Of a stretch of DNA of 64,000 nucleotides, positions 12,088 through 23,877 are shown piece after piece. Below the pieces are notes generated by a model. The model made no database searches and had not been told where the DNA came from. It saw nothing but the letters and a program-made list of their open reading frames with translations. This DNA is from Cruorifilaria tuberocauda (taxonomy: Eukaryota > Nematoda > Chromadorea > Rhabditida > Onchocercidae). Position 1 is the first letter of the stretch. Each line of letters opens with the position of its first letter. The position numbers and the translations under genes are program-made. The stretch is from positions 248,001-312,000 of the forward strand of contig JABVXU010000026.1 in NCBI GenBank assembly GCA_013365365.1. The letters are read 5' to 3'.

Positions 12088-13285
12088 ATGTTTCTATGTC
12101 GATCAATAAGTAGGAAGATTCCACCACCTGGAAAACCACCAATTTGTCCTCCTGCCAAAAGAGTATTACAATTTTTACCTTTTTCTTGCACAAGCCTAGT
12201 TTCTGCTTAATTTGGTGTTACTGGTCATTTTGAACTAGGAAAGTAGTTTATTGCAAAAGCATAATCTCTCTTCCATGTCGGTCGTAATCTATGGAAGTAA
12301 TTATATTCGTTCAGCATTTGGATATTTCAAGGTATTGTACCATGTTGTCCATCCTCGTTGGATGAGACCAGATATTGTCAAAGAATTGTTATGGCGTCGA
12401 CATGTTTATAACAATGCTATAGTATCATTACGTAAATTGTTCAAAGAAGAATCTGCTAAAAACAGATATGAAGGTGCAAGTTTTTATGATACTAAACCTG
12501 AGCTAATAATTATTTTTCGGATTTTAATGATTTCTAACTAGAAATTCGCTAAAGAAATTTTTAAGATGTGATAGCTAAAGAAGCACGGAGAGAGTACGAA
12601 GAATTCGAACGTTTATTAGCAATAAATGAAGAGAGGAATCGAAAAGCAGCAGAGTTTGTTTCTATATGCATCTTTTTACATTATTTGCAAACATTATTCG
12701 ATTTACTTTCACATTTTGTTAGATTTTTTCAAGTGCCAAAAGTTTCTTAAATTTGAATCTAGGAAAAGGAATGAACGTGAGAAAGAAGAACTGGAAAAGA
12801 TGGAATCCGAATATTTAATAAATATTGAGAAAGAATTGCAAAGGAGAGAAACAAATGTGAAGCAAAGGATGAAGGAAGTGCTTGATATGGTAATTTTTTC
12901 CTCATACTACGGCTTATTTGTCGGATCTCTTATTTCATTTTTTTTCAGTTGGTTTTTATCTTTATCAGTGATGTTTTCTATTTTTTTACAAATATTTTAG
13001 GTTGAACGAAGCAAACACTTTGTAACTGACGAAACTCTGGATGAGAAACTGGAGGAAGCTTTAGACAATCCAGTCGTTTATGATTATGCGATAGATTTAC
13101 AAGGTAATAGGTATTATGTACCAGTACCTGAAAAATATATTAAAGGCACGCCTCCTCGCCAAAAGGGGCGCATGTATGATATTACTTTGGGCATTGAACA
13201 TTATAGCAAGCTGGTACCGTTTTCTGTTGATTCCAATGTGAGTGCTCAAAAAGAAGACTTTAAACAGAAACAGCAACAAAACTAG
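12088..13285 (+). CDS. MRPS26: Mitochondrial small ribosomal subunit protein mS26
   Basis: Five exons, 12088-12162, 12332-12473, 12566-12653, 12763-12889 and 13001-13285, give 238 residues. mS26 is a metazoan-specific protein of the mitochondrial 28S subunit. The identifying block is the C-terminal FVTDETLDEKLEEALDNP followed by YDYAI, which matches the vertebrate FITRENLEARVEAALDS-YNWAI region. The centre is a long charged helix rich in Glu/Arg/Lys, as in the family. The N terminus (MFLCRSISRKIPPP) is short and basic, plausible as a mitochondrial targeting peptide. All junctions keep phase. A tail of about 50 residues extends beyond the vertebrate end and finishes in Gln/Asn. WIP follows on the same strand 848 bp later. 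Confidence 0.85.
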
Positions 13286-14133
13286 GATTTTTCAGTTATA
13301 TCCTCAATTCCTCGTAATTTGCTGAAATTCCTCGTAATTTGCTTATGTTAATTCAGAATTCAATATTCCATATCGAGAAATTGTTTCATAGTCGAAATCC
13401 AACTGTTATACATAGAATTTTTAGATATTTTGCGTGATTAATAAGCAGTTAATGATATAATTTTGAATTGAAATCCAAAAAAATAAGTAATAAAGATTTG
13501 AGAATTGGTCACGATGATATACGTACTAGTGTTGAATTGTAAGGACATTGTGGCAGTGGCCGAAGGCATTGTTCATTTTATGAATTTCTCTCTACGTTTT
13601 CAGTGGTATTTTTGATGAGAAATTTTGATAATTTATATGAATGTTTAGAATTTGCATACTTCATGTTCTGTTTTGCCATTGTTAATCGCAGGTGTTGTCA
13701 TAAAATAAATAATTAAAAAACCTGAATTTAATTTCAAGGTTCGGCATTTATATTTTTTATAAAAATGGAAATTCATGGTAGTGAGATTGATGTTGAGGCA
13801 TAAAACTTTTTTTTTGCTTTTTCTTTGTCAAATATTAGTCCAAAATTTTACAGTCGTAAAACGAAAGGAAAATAAATTGTCGATTTGATGAGCTTTGGTC
13901 GGTATTTACATTGGTCGATCTTCATGACGAATTATGCTCTTTTTCTTTGTTTTTGCTTGAATATAATTGAATTGACTTGAATTGATGCATCATTAAGACA
14001 TGAAAAGACATCATTTCCTCTTTTTAGAATATGTAAGTATTCATTAGTTATAAAAGTGATTATTTGTACGTGAGTTACAAGTTTTAATTTTGAAAATTTT
14101 CAAATGTATTTTTAAATTTCATTGCAGAGAGAG
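13286..14133. other. Intergenic region, mS26 to WIP
   Basis: It holds the mS26 3' end, with a poly(A) signal candidate at 13489-13494, and then the WIP upstream region. A TTTCATTGCAG acceptor ends at 14127, 6 bases before the WIP ATG, and is a good spliced-leader acceptor. I see no further coding sequence. Confidence 0.6.
13489..13494 (+). promoter_or_regulatory. Candidate poly(A) signal AATAAA for mS26
   Basis: Canonical hexamer about 204 bases after the mS26 stop and on the same strand. Confidence 0.45.
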
Positions 14134-15959
14134 ATGCCAGTGCCTCCACCACCACCGCCACCGCCTTCAGTATTACCTTCGTTAAATGTTAAGTCAGGCA
14201 CTCTCACTTCGCAACCTAAAATTAATGATCGATCCAAACTACTCAGTGAAATTCAAATGGGTATGAAGTTGCGGAAAACTGTAACCAATGATAGATCGGC
14301 ACCACTGGTTGGAAGGAAAATTACTGGTATGTAAACTTATTAATAGGAATTGAGGAAGAAATCTTATGTTTGTGTAAGAAAATAAAAAAGCATTAGACAT
14401 TGTACAAATACAGGTATTTTTTGTGTATTTAATTTCTTCTGCAGATTTGTCCGAAACCAGTGGCGGGGTCGCCATTACCGGTGGATCGAAAGTCCCGATT
14501 ATTGGTGGAGTTAGTGGTCTTTTTGTGAATGGTATTCCAAAAAAACCTTCTGATAACAAAAGAAATCAAGCGAACATCTTCAAAGGTCTGTTGTTGGTTT
14601 TTGATAAAAGCGAAAATATCCTATTGTCGGAAATCAGTCATGAGCTCTTCCATCATTTTTTCGATAATCAGCTGCATTTATTAATTGCATTGTAAGATTT
14701 AGGCGTGGTAGCTAACCCACCACTTTTACCGAAACCATCAGAAATGCATCCAGCAAAACCAGTAACTCATTCATCTCAAGAACAGGTCATTCTAGGATTA
14801 ATTATTCAAATAAATTTTATTCAGTTGGTTAGACGTAATTGTAAATGCTTGATGTCGTTGAGTTTCACGGTATAATTAATAATATTTTTCTTAGCAACTT
14901 TCAACGACAGAATGTTCTGAAACTCCTAGTGTATGTCGTCAAACTTCTGCTGGAATAGCCAGTCGTCTAAAACAGTTTAGTCAGGTATAAATTTCATTTA
15001 AATGAGATATTTCGATTTTTATATCAGATGTATATCCGTGTCAAAAATAAATCCTTCATTATGAAATTATTTCGTGATACTTCATCAAAAATATTTCTGA
15101 TATGCGATTTCTATACATCGATATGGATTTCTTATATACCGATTAAACGTTTTCGTGCATTATTTTTCACCTTCTAAAGTTTCTAGGTCAGCCGACCAGG
15201 ATTAGCACCACCAACACCACCATCACTCAAAACCAAGCCAATTGTTAAAGATATCAATTCTTTACCGATAAAGAAAATTTCCACTCCGGAACAGTTCAAA
15301 ACTTTGAGACCGAATAGGACTACTAACGATGTTTCATCTTTGCGCCGATCTGGTAGTTCTGATGTATGTTAATTTCGTTCATTTTGATGTTAAATTGATA
15401 TCGGAGTATGGATTTCCTGATTAATTCTAATATTTCACAAGTTATATCTGAACTAGGAATCTTTTCTTTGAGGGAAAAATGGTTGTGTTCTTGCTGCAAA
15501 TTTTCTGCTAATTACTAATTTCTTTTTGTATTGTTAGTAAAAATTGTTTTTCAGGATGTAAGGGATTCTCAATCATCATTATCGGATAATCGTAGTACGC
15601 CTCCATCAAGCACTTCTTTGCCTTTGAATCCATCTAGTTCGACTAGAATTCTGAAACCAGCATGCCCTCCTCCTCCACCACCTAATCAGGCATCGCGGAT
15701 CGGTCGTCCAGTGACTCAACCATTCAACCATTTTATACCACCAGTCTTTTCCGTGGGGACACCTCCCATCATAGTCGACGATGATTCACCTCCTCCACCA
15801 CCGCCTCCTCGAATAGCTTCCTGTGCCGATCAGATGGACCGTTTTACCTTTATTCCTATCAGTGAGTTACCACCTCCCGGAATTTTTTCTGGAATAAAAA
15901 AAGTTTACGAATATCATCCAGCACGCAAAATTCAAAACGCTTCTTCTCTTTATCGTTAA
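14134..15959 (+). CDS. wip-1: WASP-interacting protein (WIP/verprolin family)
   Basis: Six exons, 14134-14326, 14445-14585, 14703-14785, 14895-14984, 15187-15363 and 15555-15959, give 362 residues. WIP binds actin and stabilises WASP, controlling Arp2/3-driven actin assembly in the cytoplasm. Domain order fits: an N-terminal run of eight prolines (residues 4-11); a WH2 actin-binding motif around 31-55 (RSKLLSEIQMGMKLRK, then NDRSAP); a Ser/Pro-rich disordered middle with further polyproline tracts; and the C-terminal WASP EVH1-binding motif near 323-345 (RFTFIPISELPPP), equivalent to the mammalian FYFHPISDLPPP. It is shorter than human WIP (about 500 residues) but has both functional ends. 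The ATG lies just after a strong acceptor, so the mRNA is probably trans-spliced. Confidence 0.9.
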
Positions 15960-16728
15960 TTTTGACATCTATAAATTTCATTTCTTTGATGACCAATTTG
16001 CGATCAATTGTAAATCTTCTCTCACGCAATTTCTTTTTCATTTCATCGTATTTTTATAAAATCTTTGCTTAACTGGACGATGCCTTAGTGTGCCTAATTT
16101 ATATTATAATTTTAAAGGATACCTGAAATATATTAAATCATTCTATGACTTTTTCTCAAAATCTTTAAATTATGAAAACAAATTTCAACAGTGGAGTAGA
16201 CGCAAGTAATTGTCTCAGGAATCCCTCGTTTCTCCTACAATCAGCTATTTTTTATTACTTATCAGATTTATTATGTGTTAAGTTATGTTGATTTCTGTAA
16301 GTAAACTGCTTTGTCATTTTCGTTTTTGATTTTAAACACTCGTATTTGCTGAACGAATGCAAAATATTAAACTTCTTTGTTTTACAGATAGTTGTGAGGT
16401 GCAGTTAACCTTTAATAGGAGCAGAATGATGTGTGAAGTGATTGATTTAAATCTTTTTCGTTACGTATTTCAGAGAGAGGATGGCGGGATTATTCAGAAT
16501 AGTGTTTTAATTAAAATCCCTACAAAATACAAATTCGAAGCGCAAATAGAAACTTTTTTTCCGGTTGTTATTTTTTAGTATCATCTAAAAGCAATTTTAA
16601 TAATATAGAGATTGACATAGTAAATTATCGAGTTATTGTTGTACACTCTTGATTAGGTTGTCTTTCAGGTCCTTTCATCAGGGTATGTTTACCGTTCACT
16701 GCTTAAATTCACGATTTAAACAGCTATC
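15960..16728. other. Intergenic region, WIP to XPD
   Basis: It contains a 73-codon plus-strand frame (16357-16578) with no recognisable family, start context or splice partners. Otherwise AT-rich non-coding. It holds the WIP 3' UTR and the XPD upstream region. Confidence 0.5.
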
Positions 16729-19700
16729 ATGAAGTAAGTTTCTTTTCTATTTCTTGGAAATTATTTTGTGCTAACAATTTTAGAAGCAGGAGTAAGAATA
16801 GAAAATTTTTATCTTGATTTATCTTTCACAACTGAAAGATAACACGATAAATTTGGAGAATTTAGAGTTTGCAAACAATTATTATGCCTCTGCAATTTTA
16901 TTATTTTGTAGGATCGACGTTGATGGTTTGGAAGTTTACTTTCCTTATGACTACATCTATCCAGAACAAATTTTTTACATGAGTGAATTGAAAAAAACTT
17001 TGGATGCTAAAGTAAGCTTTTCATCCTGTTCTGAATTTTCTTCATTAAATTCTTAATCTAAAATGAGTTTTAGTTTTATTCTTTTCCGCTTTGAATCATT
17101 GTAAGTGATTTGTATTTAACATGTGAAAATTATAGGGACACTGTTTACTGGAAATGCCATCAGGTACAGGTAAAACTGTTTCATTACTCTCTCTTGTTGT
17201 GGCATACATGCTACGATTTCCGGATCATCTAGATAAGCTTGTTTATTGTTCGCGAACAATTCCTGAAATTGAAAAATGTGTCGAAGAACTTCGCAATCTT
17301 TTCAAATATTATGAGCAGTGTGATGGTGTTAGTGCTTTTTTTGTTATTTGTTGAAAATTAAAATATATAAGACCTGAGGAGTGAATAACTGTCAAATCAG
17401 TTTGTTTCATCAAAGAATCAAAATCAGCAGAAATTCGTTTACAGTTTTCAGTATCATTTTTCATTTTCGTTTATTTAAGAAATCGCCATCTTTATTTGCG
17501 GTGGCTCTTTCTGCTCGTAAAAATTTGTGCATTAATGATTCAGTCTCTTCGTTGCGACAGGGCTGTTTGGTTGATGGAGCTTGTCAAAAGTAAGTTTTAA
17601 AAGCGATTTGTTTCTAAATTTTAGTTCAGTTTTAGAGGGAAAAATTTTTTCTTAGGATTCTAACAATAATTTGATTGTTTATCAAATTATTGAATTGTTT
17701 ATCAAATTAAGGTTAACAGCAAGTTTTGTGCGGGCTAAGCGTAGACTTCGTCCGGACTTACCGTGCTGTACATTCTTCGAGAAATTAGATGAACAAAAAG
17801 ATATCAATTGTCCAGATGGTGTTTATAATTTGGTATGTTTGTTAAATTACATATTATCTAAAGGGTTTTGAAAATTGTTTTAATATACTGAAGACATCTT
17901 AATAGATATAAACTCATTTTTCTTCAGAAAATTTATTGCATGACTTCATAGATTACAGTGGTTTGAAGTGTTTTCTACTTTTGTTTTGCAGCAAAATTTG
18001 AGGAAACTGGGTCAACAGAAAGGAATCTGCCCGTATTTTTTGTCACGCAGTGTTGTCGATCGTGCTCATATTGTTGTATATTCCTACCATTACATTTTGG
18101 ACCCAAAAATCGCCGAACTGGTGTCAAAAAATTTTAGTCGACACTCATGTGTTGTTTTTGATGAAGCTCACAACATTGGTTTATAAATTTTTCCTAAAAG
18201 TTATATTTGCTATTTTAATCTGAAAAGTGTTCATTGTAGGAAGGCAAGGCATGTAATTTTTATTGCTTTTTACTACAAAATGCTCTTTAAAATTAACAAA
18301 ATACTGAGATTCGAGATTAAGATTGATCATTGAGTGGCGTATTAAAGAAAATTTTCAGATAATGTTTGCATAGAGTCAATGAGTGTGTCCTTAACGAAAA
18401 CAGCAGTTGAAAAAGCAGCACAGAAGTTAGGTATACTTGAAGAACATGTACAAAGGTAATCGAATTGTAAACATCTATTATTAATTAACTGGTTTAATAT
18501 CTTTACTTCATACTTATTTGCAGAAGTATTTTTTTTTATAGTACTCTCAAGCATGATTATGAGAATATTGAATGCCATAAAATATTTATTGCCATGAAAA
18601 CTTATTTGACGGTAACATATTACTCAGAATTGATTTAGTCAAATAAATTACATAAAATACAAAAAATGTTTTATATAAAACACTGAATAATTTTCAGGTT
18701 GAGGGAAGAAAACAGCGAGCAGTTGCGAGTGGAATATGAACGTTTAGTTGAAGGATTGAGACGTATCGAAGAAGAACGTGCGAACGACCAAGTTTTAGCA
18801 AATCCTGGTTTATTTTTTACGCCTGCCTTTTTTTCAAAACTTAGAATTTCCTTTATACAAATCTAAAATATTTAATTTAATTTTAGTTATTCCTGACATG
18901 ATCTTGAAAGAAGCGGTACCTGGAACAATACGGAACGCATTACACTTTATTTCATTTTTGCGTCGTTTCAATGAATATCTGAAACACCGAATGCGAACAA
19001 AAACAGTTTTGATTGAAAGTCCAGCAGCATTTCTTCGCGACATTAATAATTTAATGCATATTGATCGGAAACCACTTAGGTTTTTAATGATTACCTTCTT
19101 TCGTTTAATTTCAGTTTTCAGTCAGTTTATTTTCTTCTGTCTTTTTGGGATTCTGATCTCGTCTTTTGCCTGATTCTCATTTCACGGTTTCGTTCTATAC
19201 TATGATTATGATGAAATTTTACAACAGTATGTTAAAATAAGAATATTTTGTGTTATGGAATCACTCTATAATTGTTTAATTTCAACATGATCCAAATATT
19301 TGTATAGTTTTCCTTGTATGATTTTTGATGGCACAAGAAGAAATTCTTATGATAGTATTGGTGCAATGTTTTTTTAATATTATTTGAATTAAGTTACTAA
19401 GAAGCAAACAAAATTTTCATTAAATTGATGCAAAACTAATTGACTTTTTATATTGCGTTTTTTTTTTAATTCAAATAATATATTTCGTTTTATTTTACTT
19501 AAGCGGTTTTTTTTCTTTTTCGTAATAACTTATAATTTTTTTGGTATGTTCGTTCAAATTTCTCTCTAGATCGAAGAAATCGTGCTGGACAAAAAAAATT
19601 TCAGGATATTTTTATTTGTATTCAAAGTTACTATAAGGCAATAGAGACAACTGTAAGATTTAGTGGTTGATAGAATGATTTCATTTCAGTTTATAATTAG

Positions 19701-22246
19701 CAGTTCTATGACGTTTTATATTAAAAATTGTTTAAATCCTATCTACATTCATTGTTAAGGATAATTTAAGTTAATTGTTATTATAGTGATTTGAAATTCA
19801 TGATTTGAAGCACTATAATTTTTGCATCAATTTAATGATATAAGTTCAGGTGTTAATGATTAAGCTAAATTTTACCATTACATTGGACATGCTCTCCTCC
19901 TTAATGATTTTAATCCTTCATAATTTTTTTTTTCTTCAGATTTAATAAAAGCAACGTTTTAAATGTATTTAAATAATGTTTGGAATTGCTTTAGATTTTG
20001 CGCGGAACGGTTCGCATCATTAACACGAACTTTAGAATTGGCTGACATATCAGATTTCAGTTCGTTAGTGTTAATTACAAATTTCGCAACTCTTGTGGGC
20101 ACATATGCACGAGGTATTATTATGCTTCTACCATCATTATTAATATATTGGTATTGGTTCAATATTGGCAATGTCTTGATATGTATTCTTATTCCTTTTT
20201 AGGTTTTACAATTGTAATTGAACCATTGGATGAGAAAAGTGGTATTGGCCACAGCTGTACGCTACATTTAAGTTGTATGGATGCTTCAGTTGCTATCCGT
20301 CCTATTTTTCAACGATATCATACAGTCGTTATCACTTCAGGGGTCAGCTTTCTAAGTTGCTAGAAATATATTAGATAACGACGATGCCATTTTTTTGATG
20401 CAGTCAAGTTAAATTGAAATAAAATCGACTATTACTGGAATTAAATGGCTATTGTCTTGCAGTAGATGAACTGATATGAGCTTAAACCATTTGATGAAAT
20501 CTGTTTTGATGTTAGAAAATAAGCTTGAAGTTTATTTACAAAAAAAATGCAGACTTTATCGCCGCTGGATATGTATCCAAAAATTCTGGACTTTGACCCA
20601 GCGGTTATGGCAAGTTTATCAATGACACTAGCAAGACCATGTATTGCACCACTAATTGTATCAAAAGGTTTGCTATTTGTTTCCTTTATATATATTTTAT
20701 ATTTTCAGTGGTTTCAATTTCAACATTTTTATCTGCTGTCGCCATTGTAACATGTATATTTTATCATTCATATAACAGTTTCTCTAGAATTTTATTTACA
20801 GGCAATGATCAAGTTGCAATGACATCTCGTTTTGAATCTCGGGAAGATGCTGCCGTTATCCGAAATTATGGATGCCTTGTTTTGGAACTTGTTTCTTTGG
20901 TACCAGATGGTGTTGTCGTTTTTTTTACTAGTTATCTTTATATGGAAAATGTTATTTCAGCATGGTATGATCAGGTAATTATAGTTCTCTAGATTAGTAG
21001 GATTCATCATATTCTAAGATTCTCTTTAAAATTGATCAATATTTCAAGTTTACGGTCTAAATCAGTTTCAATTTCTACAGGGTATTATTGATGAATTATT
21101 GAAATACAAACTTTTATTCATCGAAACAACCGATGCACTCGAAACAAGTATTGCTTTAGAGAAATATGTGGAAGCATGTGATTGTGGCAGGGGTGCCGTG
21201 TTTTTTTCTGTTGCAAGAGGAAAGGTATTTTAATAATCTTAGGAAAGGTTTTGCTTAGGAAATTTTTTGTAAATATTGAAATTTGATTGAAATATTTTCT
21301 TTGCTATTTATTAAATTTTTTTTTACATAAAGCCGAAAACCATAGGTGTCAGAAGGAATTGATTTTTCACATCATCTCGGCCGTGCCGTGATAATGCTTG
21401 GTGTTCCCTATGTATATACGGAAAGTCGCATATTGCGAGCGCGGCTGGAATATTTGCGAGAACAGTTGGGAATAAGGTGTGGTAACGACTTAAAATTGCT
21501 AAAATAGCAGAAAGACATAAAAAATGTTCAAAACCATAAGTTCAGGAGGAAACCAAAGTTTTCATAAATAAACGATTTGTCTTTACTTTTACCGTGGACA
21601 TTTTAGAGAAAATGATTTTCTAACTTTTGATGCGATGAGGCAGGCAGCACAATGTATGGGTCGTGCACTGAGAGGAAAAAGTGATTATGGTTTGATGGTT
21701 TTCGCTGATAAGGCTAGTTCTTCCTATTTTAAATATAAGCAGGAATTTTCAATAAAATCTCCAAAGATAATGGAAAGGGTGTTTCAGTCCTTTTTCATTT
21801 TGCAATGATTTGTGTAATATGATTCACAAAAGTTATATTTTAGAGGTTTTCACGAAAGGATAAAATGGGCAAACTTCCTCGTTGGATTCAGGAATATATA
21901 ACTCCTGGAAATGTTAACCTTAGTATTGAAGAAGCTGTTATAATAGCAAGGAAGTATGGTTTTAAATATTTCATATTAACATGCAGGAACTGTTATGATG
22001 GAATATTGGTTAGAAATTTTATAAATTGTTATTTTGAAAATGTCCTTAAACATCATTGGAAAAGCAGTCTTTTTGATGCTTTTAGAAGTGAACAGATAAT
22101 TATTTGCTTATAGATGGTTTCCACTAATGGCGCAATCGTTCACCAAAGAGCATCAGCTGGGGATTTCATTGCTTACTGAAGAAATGCTTCGCGAAAAGGA
22201 ATTATTGGGGAAAAAATTTGGTCATGTTTTAGAAGAGGTTGATTAA
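16729..22246 (+). CDS. ERCC2: TFIIH helicase XPD/ERCC2
   Basis: Eighteen exons give 761 residues (human XPD is 760): 16729-16733, 16912-17011, 17136-17327, 17480-17589, 17712-17832, 17992-18178, 18359-18455, 18698-18807, 18887-19079, 19995-20113, 20203-20342, 20553-20667, 20802-20974, 21081-21224, 21346-21476, 21607-21712, 21844-21953, 22114-22246. XPD is the 5'-3' DNA helicase of TFIIH, which opens DNA in nucleotide-excision repair and serves transcription. Visible are Walker A SGTGKT (about 44-49), four iron-sulfur cysteines in ARKNLC, GACQK, DLPCC and GICPYF, the DEAH box in [32 protein letters not shown], and motif [12 protein letters not shown]. The first coding exon has only five bases. 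The intron after 21712 must start with GC to keep FADKRFSR in frame. No inactivating change was seen. Confidence 0.97.
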
Positions 22247-23877
22247 GTAAGGTGTAAAGTTTATTTGCATCTATGGAATGGAGCATTATGTTTCGAAGTA
22301 GATATAAGCATCAAAAAAGTAGATTTTCTTGGAAAAGAGATGTCCATTTCCTCTTAGGAATTTCCAAAAATACTGGAAACGGAAATCACTAGTCTAGTAG
22401 TTAATTTTTGGTGGGAATTGAGCAGTTGTGTGATGCTATAGATTCATTTATGGTTTAAAGCACTGTGACACGTTTAAAAATGGGAGAGAACGTCTTTGTT
22501 TTCGAAAGATGTATAAATGGGTCACCGGAGATCACTATTAAGGAATGGAACCTGAAAAACTCGGAACAGAAATTAGACAAAATAAAATTTAGTTCAAAAA
22601 CTGGGAAAGAGAGTAAAAGTGACTTAATTTTTTAATATTTTTTTTTTATCTAACGACCAAGACTTTTTCATAGCACTCTAATTGAACTGAAGATTGATTT
22701 GTTTACTTGTTGCATGTTTTTCTTCCTTGATTAGAATAATTGTTTTATTGCAAAGTTTCCGCAATGTACCTCCAGTGAAAATCTCTTCATATATTTCAGC
22801 TGCTTTATTTTTTTTATTGGTTTAGCAGCATATTACAAATAGCTTTATTGTCGTTTACATAAAAGCTTAGACAGGTCTCATTTATCGATTTGATGCAGTC
22901 AGATAGGATCCTTTTTTTTTCATTATTTTGCCTTTTTCAAATGAACAGACTCAATTAAACCTGTTTATTTGAGTGAAATTTTTTTACTTTTTTTTTTCCA
23001 ATACTCTGTCACATTCCAAGTATTTTAAATATCCCTTATTTATTGTTTTCATTCACTAAATCTTGCTCAATTACATCCCTTGCTTTTATAATTATCTCTA
23101 TTAGTTCAGATAAATAAATTTATTTGTATTATTTTCCGCATAGTAATTTACTCATTGTAACTAGCAGCAGCCATTTGATAGATTTTTTTTCTCAGATTTT
23201 GCCTAAATTTATACAATTTCAGAATAAATAAGCAAAGCATTAATTCTTATTTCACAGTTTCTTCCAATTTCCTCAATTTCAAGTTAAGAAATATTTTTTT
23301 TGTCTTTTATATGATCCAAACATTACTGTCTTAATTTTCTATGATTGAAAAATATCAAATAAAGAGTATTGATGCATTATGATTTTTTAATTTAAAAGCT
23401 TGAAATAAAACATATGACATGCATATTTCAGGTTGCAATTCCATGGCGATTTTGACACTTCTAAATATTTAACTTTTCGTAATTCGCTCTTTCTAGTTTC
23501 CACAATTTTTGAGTTATTCATTGGATGTATTTAATGGCTGTTAAATATATTTAGATGAAGGTCTTTTTAAAATTATCAATGCTGAAGTAACGTGCCTCGA
23601 GACTGTGTTCACTTGATCTTCTGTTCCCATTGACGAATAGTGAGTAGAACAGACATATTTGTCGAAATGAAGCGTAATATCTTTCCCGTCTCGAAACAAA
23701 TCGTAGTGTTTTTGATTGGTAATGCCCAACTGTCACCATTGTGAAATTTTGCAGTGATTTTCAACCATAATCTTATTTCTTATGACGAAAATAGAATTTT
23801 TTTCATTTTTTCAGGCATTGATGTTTTTTGCAAACATTCTCTCATAATTGTGCGTACGGGTCCTGGTAGATAGGAGT
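22247..23877. other. Intergenic region, XPD to ARAP-like gene
   Basis: XPD 3' UTR with an AATAAA at 22581-22586, then T-rich sequence with homopolymer runs up to the next gene. A TTTTTTCAG acceptor near 23814 could receive a spliced leader for the downstream gene. Open frames on the minus strand around 23541-23739 overlap each other and match nothing I know. Confidence 0.55.
22581..22586 (+). promoter_or_regulatory. Candidate poly(A) signal AATAAA for XPD
   Basis: Canonical hexamer 335 bases after the XPD stop codon, same strand. Confidence 0.35.

Noticed and set aside
16357..16578. 73-codon frame between WIP and XPD
   Set aside because: No family, no clear promoter or splice signals. It could be UTR of either neighbour.
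16729..23877. XPD and ARAP-like gene as one operon
   Set aside because: The 1.6-kb gap is much longer than typical nematode operon spacing. Trans-splicing type would be needed to argue otherwise.
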